This document shows positions 7,716 through 16,107 of a DNA stretch of 64,000 nt, in pieces (position 1 is the stretch's first letter; every line of letters begins with the position of its first letter). Source of the stretch: Ruminococcus sp. AF31-8BH (GTDB lineage: Bacteria; Bacillota; Clostridia; Lachnospirales; Lachnospiraceae); NCBI RefSeq assembly GCF_003460605.1, contig NZ_QTVN01000007.1:124001-188000 (forward strand). The letters run 5' to 3'. A model generated the notes under the pieces. That model had not been told where the DNA came from, did no database searches, and worked only from the letters and a program-made list of their open reading frames with translations. The position numbers were made by a program, and so were the translations under genes.

Positions 7716-8675
7716 ATGTCTTTTTCAGGGATGGTGAAAGAAGAACTTTCCAGGCATATAGGCACCGGAAGGCACTGTAAGATTGCAGAACTGGCTGCGA
7801 TTTTCACTTTCTGCGGCAGCCTGGGCACTGGATCAGATGGGAAATTTTTCCTCCGTATCCAGACAGAAAATGAGGCACTTGCAAGAAAAAGCTTTACATT
7901 ATTGCAAAAAACATTTAATATAGAGATAGATGTATCAAATTCCCGGACCGACTGTTTCAGAAGGGGGAATCTTTCCTGTATTTCCGTTACCGATCAGGCT
8001 CTGATCAAGGAAATACTGGACTCTCTGAAACTGGAAATTTCGGGAATCAGCGGAGGAATGCCATTCGTATCTAATTCCATTGTATATCAGCGGGATTGCT
8101 GCAAAAGGGCGTTTGTACGCGGAGCCTTTCTCTGTGCGGGATCCATCAGTGATCCAAGGAAGGGATATCATTTTGAGATTGTATGTCCCAGCCAGGAGAT
8201 TGGCGTGCAGTTACAGGAAATCGTCCGGAGCTTTCACATAGATGCCAAGATCGTGCTTCGCAAGAAGTCCTATGTGTTCTATGTGAAGGAAGGTGCACAG
8301 ATTGTGGATATGCTGGCTATCATGGAAGCAAATGTGGCCCTGATGGATCTGGAGAATATCCGCATCCTGAAGGAAATGCGTAATTCTGTGAACCGGAAGG
8401 TCAACTGTGAGACTGCAAATATCAACAAAACGGTTAATGCGGCTGTGAAGCAGATCGAAGATATCAGACTGCTTGAGGAAAAGGTGGGCCTGGAGAGTCT
8501 GAGTGAAGGACTTGAGGAGATCGCAAGATTGCGGCTGCAGTATCCGGAAGCAACACTTAAAGAATTAGGATTGATGTTGAACCCACAGGTCGGGAAATCC
8601 GGAGTAAATCATCGACTTCGTAAGCTAAGCCTGCTCGCGGATGATCTGAGGGAAAACAAGGAGGAGTTATTATGA
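7716..8675 (+). CDS. whiA: DNA-binding protein WhiA
   Basis: 319 aa from ATG 7716 (MSFSGMVKEEL). A TTG at 7710 is in frame but lies too close to AAAGGAG. It has the two-part WhiA architecture: a degenerate LAGLIDADG homing-endonuclease fold (about 90-190; RGAFLCAGSISDP), then a C-terminal helix-turn-helix (LKELGLMLNPQVGKSGVNHR). WhiA influences cell division and chromosome segregation in Gram-positive bacteria. Its stop overlaps the next gene by 4 nt (ATGA). Confidence 0.95.
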   Translation: MSFSGMVKEELSRHIGTGRHCKIAELAAIFTFCGSLGTGSDGKFFLRIQTENEALARKSFTLLQKTFNIEIDVSNSRTDCFRRGNLSCISVTDQALIKEILDSLKLEISGISGGMPFVSNSIVYQRDCCKRAFVRGAFLCAGSISDPRKGYHFEIVCPSQEIGVQLQEIVRSFHIDAKIVLRKKSYVFYVKEGAQIVDMLAIMEANVALMDLENIRILKEMRNSVNRKVNCETANINKTVNAAVKQIEDIRLLEEKVGLESLSEGLEEIARLRLQYPEATLKELGLMLNPQVGKSGVNHRLRKLSLLADDLRENKEELL

Positions 8676-8926
8676 TCAAAAAGCCAATCACCATTCACCT
8701 GTCCACAGGACTTGAAGCCAGACCCGTTGCACAGCTTGTACAGGTGGCAAGCCAGTTCAACAGTGAGATTTACGTTGAAGTAGGCAAGAAGAAAGTCAAT
8801 GCCAAGAGTATCATGGGCATGATGACACTGGGACTGGATGCTGGTGAGGAAATTACACTTTCAGCTAACGGAGAAGATGAAGATGCTGCCATGAGCAGTA
8901 TTGAACAATACTTAAGCAACCAGTAA
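8672..8926 (+). CDS. HPr-fold protein with Glu15, Crh-like
   Basis: 84 aa, the HPr length. The position of the phosphocarrier histidine (residue 15, normally GxHARP) is Glu (GLEARPVA), so PTS phosphotransfer at this site should be impossible. The regulatory serine Ser46 is intact in its usual context (NAKSIMGMMTLG). B. subtilis Crh, encoded after whiA in the same order, has Gln15 and Ser46 and works only in CcpA-dependent regulation. By position and residues this is a Crh-type regulator rather than HPr. Glu could mimic His-phosphate; that is speculation. The start overlaps the whiA stop. Confidence 0.85.
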   Translation: MIKKPITIHLSTGLEARPVAQLVQVASQFNSEIYVEVGKKKVNAKSIMGMMTLGLDAGEEITLSANGEDEDAAMSSIEQYLSNQ

Positions 8927-8957
8927 AGGATGCTATAAAAAGTGAGGATGGTTACCA

Positions 8958-10028
8958 ATGTCTAAATTTCTAAAATTTATTGTACATTTTGTTGTGATAT
9001 GCACCATACTTTGCGTAGTTGCATTAGCGGTGCCTCCGTTCTTCGGAGTGACTACCGAAATTCGGGACGACTCCACAATCGAGTCCAATCTTGCAATGGG
9101 ATCTGTTACATATGCAATTCCGGTTAAAACAGAAGAAGCAGCTCTGGGTACACCGATCCTTGTAAATGACGAAGACAATGCTGTATATCGTTATACACTT
9201 GCAAGTGCTGATGTGGAGAATGGCACAGGAACTGCCATGGACCCTACTGTTTCACAGGGAGAGCCGATTAACGTAGCAATTGGAAGCTACCTTCCGAAGA
9301 TCGTTGCTACGATCCCGTTTATCGGTTATCTGATGGCGGCTACCAAGAGCATTGAGGGACTGATCGTTCTGGGACTTGTTGTCCTGTTCCTGGTAATTCT
9401 CTATGTGATCGCAGAGCTGTGGAAGAAAGATCCGGATGATGACTATGATGATTACCCGGATGACACAGAGCCTGGATATGTGAAGAGCCGCAAGGAACTG
9501 AAACGGGAAGAGAAGCGCAGAGAGCGTGAGTACCGTGACGAGGAACGTGAGATCAAGGCTGAGAGCAAACGCAGCAAGAAAGAGAAATGCAAGATCCGCA
9601 CCGGCGGCTTTGTTGATGAGATTGACGAGGATGATTTTGACACAGAGGAGGATGAACGCCCACAGAGAGCAGTACAGAATGCTACAAGTGAGGCACATGA
9701 GCTTCTGAAGAAAGAAATCGCTGCAGCTACTGCTGAGGATCGTAAGCCGGTCAGAAAGTCTGCTAAACCTGCAACCCAAACCAGGAAAGCAGTGTCTAAG
9801 AAGAAAGCGGTACAGGAAGCTTCTGAAGAGGATGATGAGCCGGTAGAGATTAAGAAGCTGGCAATCCCGAGATATTCACCGGCGCAGCTTGCAGCGAAGG
9901 CGAAGAAAGAGGGAGATGCACCTGACATTGTAAAGGATGAAATTACAAAGGTTACTTTATTTGATTACTCTGATATCTTTGCTGACGAAGAAGATGACGA
10001 TGAAGATTACTATGATGATGAAGAGTGA
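8958..10028 (+). CDS. Membrane protein resembling a catalytically dead signal peptidase, with long charged tail
   Basis: 356 aa. There is a membrane segment at about 7-29 and an extracytoplasmic region at about 30-120. The latter has the feel of SipW-type signal peptidases (AMGSVTYAIPVKTEEAALG, then ATIPFIGYL just before the second membrane segment at about 133-153), but the serine, lysine and histidine of that family are not visible. The cytoplasmic tail (about 155-356) is highly charged, with alternating basic and acidic stretches and an Asp/Glu-rich end (EEDDDEDYYDDEE). It follows the crh-like gene by 31 nt and ends at a strong terminator, so it is probably the last gene of the murB operon. 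Function unknown; the peptidase resemblance is my reading. Confidence 0.7.
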   Translation: MSKFLKFIVHFVVICTILCVVALAVPPFFGVTTEIRDDSTIESNLAMGSVTYAIPVKTEEAALGTPILVNDEDNAVYRYTLASADVENGTGTAMDPTVSQGEPINVAIGSYLPKIVATIPFIGYLMAATKSIEGLIVLGLVVLFLVILYVIAELWKKDPDDDYDDYPDDTEPGYVKSRKELKREEKRREREYRDEEREIKAESKRSKKEKCKIRTGGFVDEIDEDDFDTEEDERPQRAVQNATSEAHELLKKEIAAATAEDRKPVRKSAKPATQTRKAVSKKKAVQEASEEDDEPVEIKKLAIPRYSPAQLAAKAKKEGDAPDIVKDEITKVTLFDYSDIFADEEDDDEDYYDDEE

Positions 10029-10043
10029 TTTATCATTATGAAA

Positions 10044-10082
10044 AGAAGAGGCATTTGAGAGATGCCTCTTCTTTTTTTCTTA
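10044..10082 (+). terminator. Intrinsic terminator of the murB operon
   Basis: Perfect 11-bp stem (10044-10054 with 10062-10072), 7-nt loop, followed by a T-rich run TTTTTTTCTT. It lies just after the charged-tail membrane protein and isolates the sugar locus from the housekeeping operon. Confidence 0.93.
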
Positions 10083-10204
10083 TTAATTTTGGAAGATAAT
10101 AAGAAGCACACAAAAGTGCTATTTCTGGAGTGGAAAATTATAGTCGAAAAGAGGATATTTACAATAAACTTGAAATAAAGAGAACACAGAAGGGAGAAGT
10201 CTAT

Positions 10205-13200
10205 ATGGAGCAATTAAGATTTGGTATTTCATCTATGAACCTTGGAGCTGCTGTGGAGAAAAAACCATCTCCTGAGGTTAAAATTTCCGATTGGGAAAAC
10301 GCAGTGAAAATTTCCAAGTTCTATCGGGCTGGTGGACACTTTTTACCAGCTTCAGATACAGAATGTTGTTTTTTGTGGGATGCGGAAGCTCTTTATGTAC
10401 TGTTTTTATGTAAAGAAAAGAAGAGGACTGACAGCGAAAAGCTGGTTCAGGATAAAGACAGAATAAGGTTGAAACGGAAGGACTGTGTTGAAATTGCACT
10501 ACAGAGTGGAATATTTGGACATCGTGACTTCAGTGTGTTTACAGTCGAAAATACGGGAGTAGCAAAAGCTGTTACACAAAGAGGGATGACCTACCTGGGA
10601 GGTGACAAGGGATATCTGGGTGGATGTGACAGAATTGAGAATCAGGCTGAGATTACAGAAATCACACAAGATATGTATACTTGTAAAACCAAGACAATAG
10701 AGAATGGCTGGATGGCATTTCTGGCATTGCCGTGGCAGCTATTTGGAGGAAGACCGGAAAAGCAGTTTGCACTTCAGGTATATCGAAAAAAACATCAGAC
10801 CAGTGAAATCAGTACTCCATTTCCGCTAGATATGCAGGTGAATTTTTCAGATCGATTCGAGTATGACCCATTGACTTTTCTGGAAGTATTTTTAAATGGG
10901 GAAAAGGGAGTTTCTTCTGAAAAAGAAGTATTATGTACTCTTCCAGATGGAGTAAAACGCTGGCAGCGCCCTGTAAAGTTGGTATGGCCATCAGAAGAAG
11001 AAAGAAGAGAAATAGAGGAACTACACCATACAAAAGAGGCTACGACTCTGGCAAATATGGCAGATAGAATCAGGCTTCTGCAAAGATGGCAGGATGTTTT
11101 AACGCTGGAAGGAATGGACTATTTTACAGGACAGTCTGTAGCAAACTCGTGGGAATTTAGAGAACCATGGGTTGAACGCAGACTATGCAACGAGGCATTC
11201 CTCAAAGGGGATATTGATGCTGTATGTAAAGAATTGGACATTGCAATAGCATATTTTGTACAATTAACTGAGTGGTGGTACACCGACCACACACTGGGAA
11301 ATCGCAGCAATGCCTGGACAACATTTGGCAGACTGGAAAAAGTAAGTAAGGAAGACCAGGAAGTCTGCATGACTTTTGCTGACGGACAACAGCTGTATCT
11401 TGCTGCAGGGGCAGGCGGTTTTCGCTTTCATAAAGCTCAAAAAGGGTTTTTTGATGCAAAGAAAGAAGAGCTTAAGTTGAGCAGGCAGGAAGATTTCTGG
11501 GTGGCTGAAAGTGTATACGGAAAAATAAGAATAACACCTGGATTACTCTGGAAAATTCATCTGGAAGGAACAGATTTTGAGATTCGGTCAGATCAACTGA
11601 AGATTTATTACGAAAAGAAGGATGAAATTGCAGGTGCTGAATGGGATTTACGTCTCAATAGAGAAGATGGGGTCTATGGTTTTGGAGAATGTTTTGATGC
11701 AGTAAACCAGAGAGGGAAAATTCGCTCATTATGGCAACGTGATGCCTGTGAAGGATGTCTGGCATCCATCGGAAATCAGTCCTACAAAAATATACCGTTA
11801 GCGCATATCAGTTCAGGATATTCTGTATTTATCAACAGTCATTACCGTATACGTGCAGATATTGCCAATGAGACAACAGACCTTTTGCGCTTTCATGTTT
11901 CCGGACCTGTTGTGGACTTCTTTATATGGAGAGGAAGACCAGAGCAGACTATGAATGGCTACACACAGTTGACGGGAAGACCAATTCTTCCGCCCAAATG
12001 GGTATTTGAGCCATGGGCGGGAGGTGGAGCGGGAAGGTGGTATCACGGTCCTCTTCACGATGTATGCAAAGAGCAGATGGCAGTGTTGGAACAGTTTGAA
12101 GAGCTGGATATTCCTCATTCTGGAATTTATGCAGAGGGGGCAGGTGCCCATTGGTTTAAGAATCCAAAGAGTGAGGAATTATATAAAATTGTAGCTTTTG
12201 CAGAGAAAAAAGGAATTCGTGCATTTTCCTGGCAGTATCCAGATATGTCAATGGAAGAAGCTAGGGGATATCTTCCAGATATAGAACCAGAGGATATTCC
12301 GATCAATAAGATTGCACCACATGAAGGGAATAAGAAACTTCCTACTTATATTGATTTTACACATCCGAAGGGAATGGATCTACTGCGTGCACAATGGAAG
12401 GTACGTCTGGATGCAGGAATTCGTGGAACGATGGTTGATTTTGGAGATTTCGTACCAGATGAAGCACAGTTTTATGATGGCAGATGTGGGGATCAGATGC
12501 ATAATGGGTATGCCTATGAGTATGCCAAAAGTTATCGAAAATTGTTTTGCGAACGTTATGGAGAAGATCATGTCCTTTATACAAGAGGCGCAGCACCTGG
12601 TTCTCAGGCATTTGCCTGTCAGTTTGGTGGAGACCATTTAACGAGTTTCCTTGGAATGACATATGCACTCCATGGAGGAATAACAGCAGCAGCCAGCGGC
12701 CTTCCATTTTGGGGAGTGGATGTAACAGGGTATGACGGATTTTCAGATGAGGAGACATATCTCAGATGGACAGAATGGGCAGTATTTTGTCCGATTATGC
12801 GCTATCATGGCACGGAGCCAAGGGAGCCATGGGAATACAGCCCTGAAACAGTACAAATATATAAGCGATATGCATGGCTTCGTGAGAATATTCTTCCGTA
12901 TTCATATGGACTGGCAATACAGGCACATGAGACTGGTATGCCGATGATGCGGACAATGGCAATGGAATTTCCAGGCCATCCGGAACTTATCGGATGCGAG
13001 GACTCCTATATGTATGGACCTGATTTACTGGTGGCACCTGTACATACGGAAGGAGAACACAGAAATGTTATTTTCCCGGAGGGAAACTGGGTAGATTTTT
13101 GGGACAATACGAATGTTATAGAAGGTGGGAAAGAGCTGGAGATTTTTGCACCTCTTGACAGGATTCCTGTTTATTTAAGAGAAGGAACTTTCCTGCCACT

Positions 13201-13573
13201 GGAATTAAACGGCAGCTTACATCTGGGTGAAAGTATGACAACCAGCCGCAAAAAAGCTTTGCTGATCACGCCGTCGGAGACACAGAGAATGGGAACCTGG
13301 CATCGTGACCGCACTGATCGGATAGGATATTGTATGGTTCCGCAAAAAGATGGATTTTATATGCGGTGTCAGGGAACTGGAGAATGGACTTATCTGATTA
13401 TCAAAGGTTTGAAAGACAAGCCTGTTGGTATAACGGTTAATCACAGAGAGTACCAGCAGTGCCTGGCAAAGACTGCATTGTATTTTGAAGAAGGATGGGT
13501 TGTACAGGATGATGGTACTGTAATAATCCGCATATATGATTATTCTGAGATAGAACTGAGTGTGAAAATGTAA
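10205..13573 (+). CDS. GH31 family glycosidase with N-terminal accessory domain
   Basis: 1122 aa from ATG 10205, with AGAAGGGAGAAG upstream. About residues 15-200 look like a family-9-type carbohydrate-binding or DOMON-like beta domain (CCFLWDAEALYVLFLC). The GH31 part follows: GFGECFDAVNQRGK, then the probable nucleophile Asp745 in MVDFGDFVP and the acid/base candidate Asp810 in FGGDHLTSF. GLPFWGVDVTGYDG and a C-terminal beta region complete it. The DFGD-FVP strand is closer to the sulfoquinovosidase-type DFGEYLP than to the KTDFGE of xylosidases. However, the Arg-x-x-Trp sulfonate pocket of known sulfoquinovosidases is not visible. There is no signal peptide, so it acts inside the cell on imported alpha-glycosides. 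It is the first gene of the sugar locus. Confidence 0.88.
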   Translation: MEQLRFGISSMNLGAAVEKKPSPEVKISDWENAVKISKFYRAGGHFLPASDTECCFLWDAEALYVLFLCKEKKRTDSEKLVQDKDRIRLKRKDCVEIALQSGIFGHRDFSVFTVENTGVAKAVTQRGMTYLGGDKGYLGGCDRIENQAEITEITQDMYTCKTKTIENGWMAFLALPWQLFGGRPEKQFALQVYRKKHQTSEISTPFPLDMQVNFSDRFEYDPLTFLEVFLNGEKGVSSEKEVLCTLPDGVKRWQRPVKLVWPSEEERREIEELHHTKEATTLANMADRIRLLQRWQDVLTLEGMDYFTGQSVANSWEFREPWVERRLCNEAFLKGDIDAVCKELDIAIAYFVQLTEWWYTDHTLGNRSNAWTTFGRLEKVSKEDQEVCMTFADGQQLYLAAGAGGFRFHKAQKGFFDAKKEELKLSRQEDFWVAESVYGKIRITPGLLWKIHLEGTDFEIRSDQLKIYYEKKDEIAGAEWDLRLNREDGVYGFGECFDAVNQRGKIRSLWQRDACEGCLASIGNQSYKNIPLAHISSGYSVFINSHYRIRADIANETTDLLRFHVSGPVVDFFIWRGRPEQTMNGYTQLTGRPILPPKWVFEPWAGGGAGRWYHGPLHDVCKEQMAVLEQFEELDIPHSGIYAEGAGAHWFKNPKSEELYKIVAFAEKKGIRAFSWQYPDMSMEEARGYLPDIEPEDIPINKIAPHEGNKKLPTYIDFTHPKGMDLLRAQWKVRLDAGIRGTMVDFGDFVPDEAQFYDGRCGDQMHNGYAYEYAKSYRKLFCERYGEDHVLYTRGAAPGSQAFACQFGGDHLTSFLGMTYALHGGITAAASGLPFWGVDVTGYDGFSDEETYLRWTEWAVFCPIMRYHGTEPREPWEYSPETVQIYKRYAWLRENILPYSYGLAIQAHETGMPMMRTMAMEFPGHPELIGCEDSYMYGPDLLVAPVHTEGEHRNVIFPEGNWVDFWDNTNVIEGGKELEIFAPLDRIPVYLREGTFLPLELNGSLHLGESMTTSRKKALLITPSETQRMGTWHRDRTDRIGYCMVPQKDGFYMRCQGTGEWTYLIIKGLKDKPVGITVNHREYQQCLAKTALYFEEGWVVQDDGTVIIRIYDYSEIELSVKM

Positions 13574-13668
13574 CAAAAGTTATAATTTGGGTTTTTTAAA
13601 TTATAGTGAAGAAAGTTTCCGTGTTATACAATAGAGAAAATTAAGAAATATAGTCGGAGGTAGCATTA

Positions 13669-16098
13669 ATGATTCAGATTCAGAATAATGGACTTCAAGG
13701 GTATCATCCGCAGATGGACGGAGATCCATTGTCAGTTGAAAAGGGATATTGTCATTTTAATCATCAGGGACAGAAAGATTTTTTAGGCAGAATGATTGGC
13801 TATGAACCGACAGATGCGGGATGTATTTTTGAAACAGAAACTTTTCGACGGAAGAGGGCAAAAGTTGTTGTTACTTTCCAGAAAAACAATGTTTTTCGTT
13901 TCTATATGCAGCCGGAAGGGGAAAACATCTGCAGGTTGAATGAAGTATTTCATTTTTCGGAAATGTCAGGAGTGAAGACACTGGAAGATGACAATTTTAT
14001 TAGTGTAAAAACAGACCGAGTCACATTAAAATTTCGTAAATGCCCCTGGGAAATGAGCATTGAGCTGGATGGAACAGAACTGACATGCGAACAGATTAAA
14101 GACTATAATGTGGATCAGAAGTATAAGGCAATACCTACCGGCTTTACTGTAGATGCAGAAGGGAAGGTTACGGATGCGTTTACGACAATGTATCTACATT
14201 GTGACGAAACATTTTATGGCTTTGGCGAAAAATTTACAAAATTCAATAAGCGGGGTCAGAAAATCACCATATGGCAAAAGGATGCCCAGTCAACCAATTC
14301 GGACTCCTCTTACAAAGGGATGCCTTATTTCATAAGTTCAGCAGGTTACGCAGTAATGCTGAATACGTACAGTAGAACTCATTTCAATATGGGAGCAACT
14401 TCCGGTGTTTCCTATACGATGGAAACAGAGGACTCATACCTGGATTATTATATGATTTGCAACAAGGACTATAAAGGACTTATTCGTGATTATACAGCAC
14501 TCAGTGGCAGATCTGATATGATACCGAGGTGGGCCTTTGGCTTCTGGATGTCCAAGATGAGTTACATGAATCGTGCAGAAGTAGAGAACATCGCAGATAA
14601 GATGGAAAAATTTGGTATGTCTGTGGATGTTATTCATATTGATGGATGGCTCGATAATATGGGAGGTGAGGAAGGCAGTGGAGAATTGCTAAACTTTGAC
14701 GAAAAACGCTTCCCGGAACCGGAAGAAATGATTCAGAAGCTGAGACAACGTGGACTACATTTATCGCTGTGGATGTTTCCTTATGTACTGCCATTCAGAA
14801 TGATGGGAGAAAAGGCAGTGCCAGGCAATAGTAAACTGTACCAGAATATGGCACAAAGAGGATTTCTGGTAAAAAATCAGGCCGGAGAACCGTATCTTTT
14901 TGCATTAGGTGAGGGCGATGGATTCCATGTAGCAGCACTTGACTTTACCAATCCGGAGCTTGTGCAGTACATGAAAGAACGTGTAAAGCGCCTGATGAAG
15001 ATGGGAGTTGGCGTAATAAAAACTGATTTTTCAGAGGAAATTCCGGAAGATGCAGTGTTTTGGGATGGAACGACCGGAAAAGAAAGCCATAATAAGTTCC
15101 CCTTGCTTTATGCGAAAACAATTTATGAGGCATCTGCTGAAGCAAAAAGAGAAATGGGAGAAAAGGCTCTGCTTTGGGGTAGAAGCGGATATCTGGGAAG
15201 TCAGAATTATCCGGCAAACTGGGCTGGTGATTCTTCGGCGGCACTGAACAATCTGGCTTCTATTTTAAATGGCGGACTGAGCCTGGGAATGAGCGGAATC
15301 TCGTTCTGGGGATTCGACATCGGCGGCTTTTATAATTCTGATGATGAAGGCAATCGTGCAATGCCTTCTGATGAAGAATATATCCGCTCAGTACAGATGG
15401 GGTTAATGGCACCTTTAAGCAGAAGTCATGGGCAGGCAACACCGAGAGAACCATGGGAATATTCTGAGGAAGCGCAGAGTGCATTCCTAAAAATTAATAA
15501 GATTCGTTATAGGCTGCTTCCGTATCTCTACAGTACAGCATGGGAAACACATCGTGAAGGAATACCGATGATGAGGGCTATGTTACTGGAGTTTTCTGAA
15601 GATTTAAACGTGTCAGAAATTTCTACACAATATATGTTGGGAAGATCACTTCTGGTTGCACCGGTATTTGATAAGAAAAAGCATATGGTATATTTTCCGG
15701 AAGGAAGCTGGATAGATTTTTATACAGGAAAGCGCCTGACGGGTGGAGACTGGATAGAATTGGACACTCCACTTGATCAGATACCACTTTATTTAAGAGA
15801 AAACAGTATGATTACTATGTTATCGGAAGCTCCGAACCATATTGCTGAGTCTAACTTTACATCACTGAGGGTATGGATCAATCTGGGCGGGCAGATGGAG
15901 CAGACATATTATGATGATGGAGTGGAAGGATGTTTGTGTGCAAACTTACAGGGAGACACGTTGCAAGTAGGAATCAGACAGATGGATATTTCTGAAATTT
16001 ATGTTTATACTGAGCAGACTCCTAAAACAGTTATAGTTAACGGAAAAGAAGTTCCTTTTGAAGCAAATGACAGATTTATCGTATTTAAAGCAAAGTGA
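13669..16098 (+). CDS. GH31 alpha-glycosidase (YicI / alpha-xylosidase-like), copy 1
   Basis: 809 aa, ATG 13669 with GGAGGTAG upstream. It has a GH31 N-terminal beta-sandwich, then the TIM barrel with nucleophile Asp453 in VIKTDFSE and probable acid/base Asp521 in WAGDSSA, and GISFWGFDIGGFYN. Overall pattern and length resemble alpha-xylosidase YicI, though alpha-glucosidase or alpha-galactosidase activity is possible. It has no secretion signal. It is a close tandem paralogue of the next gene (long shared stretches such as GFWMSKMSY and SGVSYTMETED), 9 nt downstream. A 95-nt AT-rich gap separates it from the first GH31 gene. Confidence 0.92.
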   Translation: MIQIQNNGLQGYHPQMDGDPLSVEKGYCHFNHQGQKDFLGRMIGYEPTDAGCIFETETFRRKRAKVVVTFQKNNVFRFYMQPEGENICRLNEVFHFSEMSGVKTLEDDNFISVKTDRVTLKFRKCPWEMSIELDGTELTCEQIKDYNVDQKYKAIPTGFTVDAEGKVTDAFTTMYLHCDETFYGFGEKFTKFNKRGQKITIWQKDAQSTNSDSSYKGMPYFISSAGYAVMLNTYSRTHFNMGATSGVSYTMETEDSYLDYYMICNKDYKGLIRDYTALSGRSDMIPRWAFGFWMSKMSYMNRAEVENIADKMEKFGMSVDVIHIDGWLDNMGGEEGSGELLNFDEKRFPEPEEMIQKLRQRGLHLSLWMFPYVLPFRMMGEKAVPGNSKLYQNMAQRGFLVKNQAGEPYLFALGEGDGFHVAALDFTNPELVQYMKERVKRLMKMGVGVIKTDFSEEIPEDAVFWDGTTGKESHNKFPLLYAKTIYEASAEAKREMGEKALLWGRSGYLGSQNYPANWAGDSSAALNNLASILNGGLSLGMSGISFWGFDIGGFYNSDDEGNRAMPSDEEYIRSVQMGLMAPLSRSHGQATPREPWEYSEEAQSAFLKINKIRYRLLPYLYSTAWETHREGIPMMRAMLLEFSEDLNVSEISTQYMLGRSLLVAPVFDKKKHMVYFPEGSWIDFYTGKRLTGGDWIELDTPLDQIPLYLRENSMITMLSEAPNHIAESNFTSLRVWINLGGQMEQTYYDDGVEGCLCANLQGDTLQVGIRQMDISEIYVYTEQTPKTVIVNGKEVPFEANDRFIVFKAK

Positions 16099-16107
16099 GG
16101 TGATATC

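Noticed and set aside
8672..8926. Calling the post-whiA gene ptsH (HPr)
   Set aside because: Residue 15 is Glu, so it cannot be the PTS phosphocarrier.
10205..13573. Calling the first GH31 enzyme a sulfoquinovosidase
   Set aside because: The nucleophile strand is similar, but the Arg-x-x-Trp sulfonate-recognition motif of YihQ is not visible, so the call is left at family level.
13574..13668. Promoter between the first and second GH31 genes
   Set aside because: TATACAAT is present, but no acceptable -35 lies at the right spacing.
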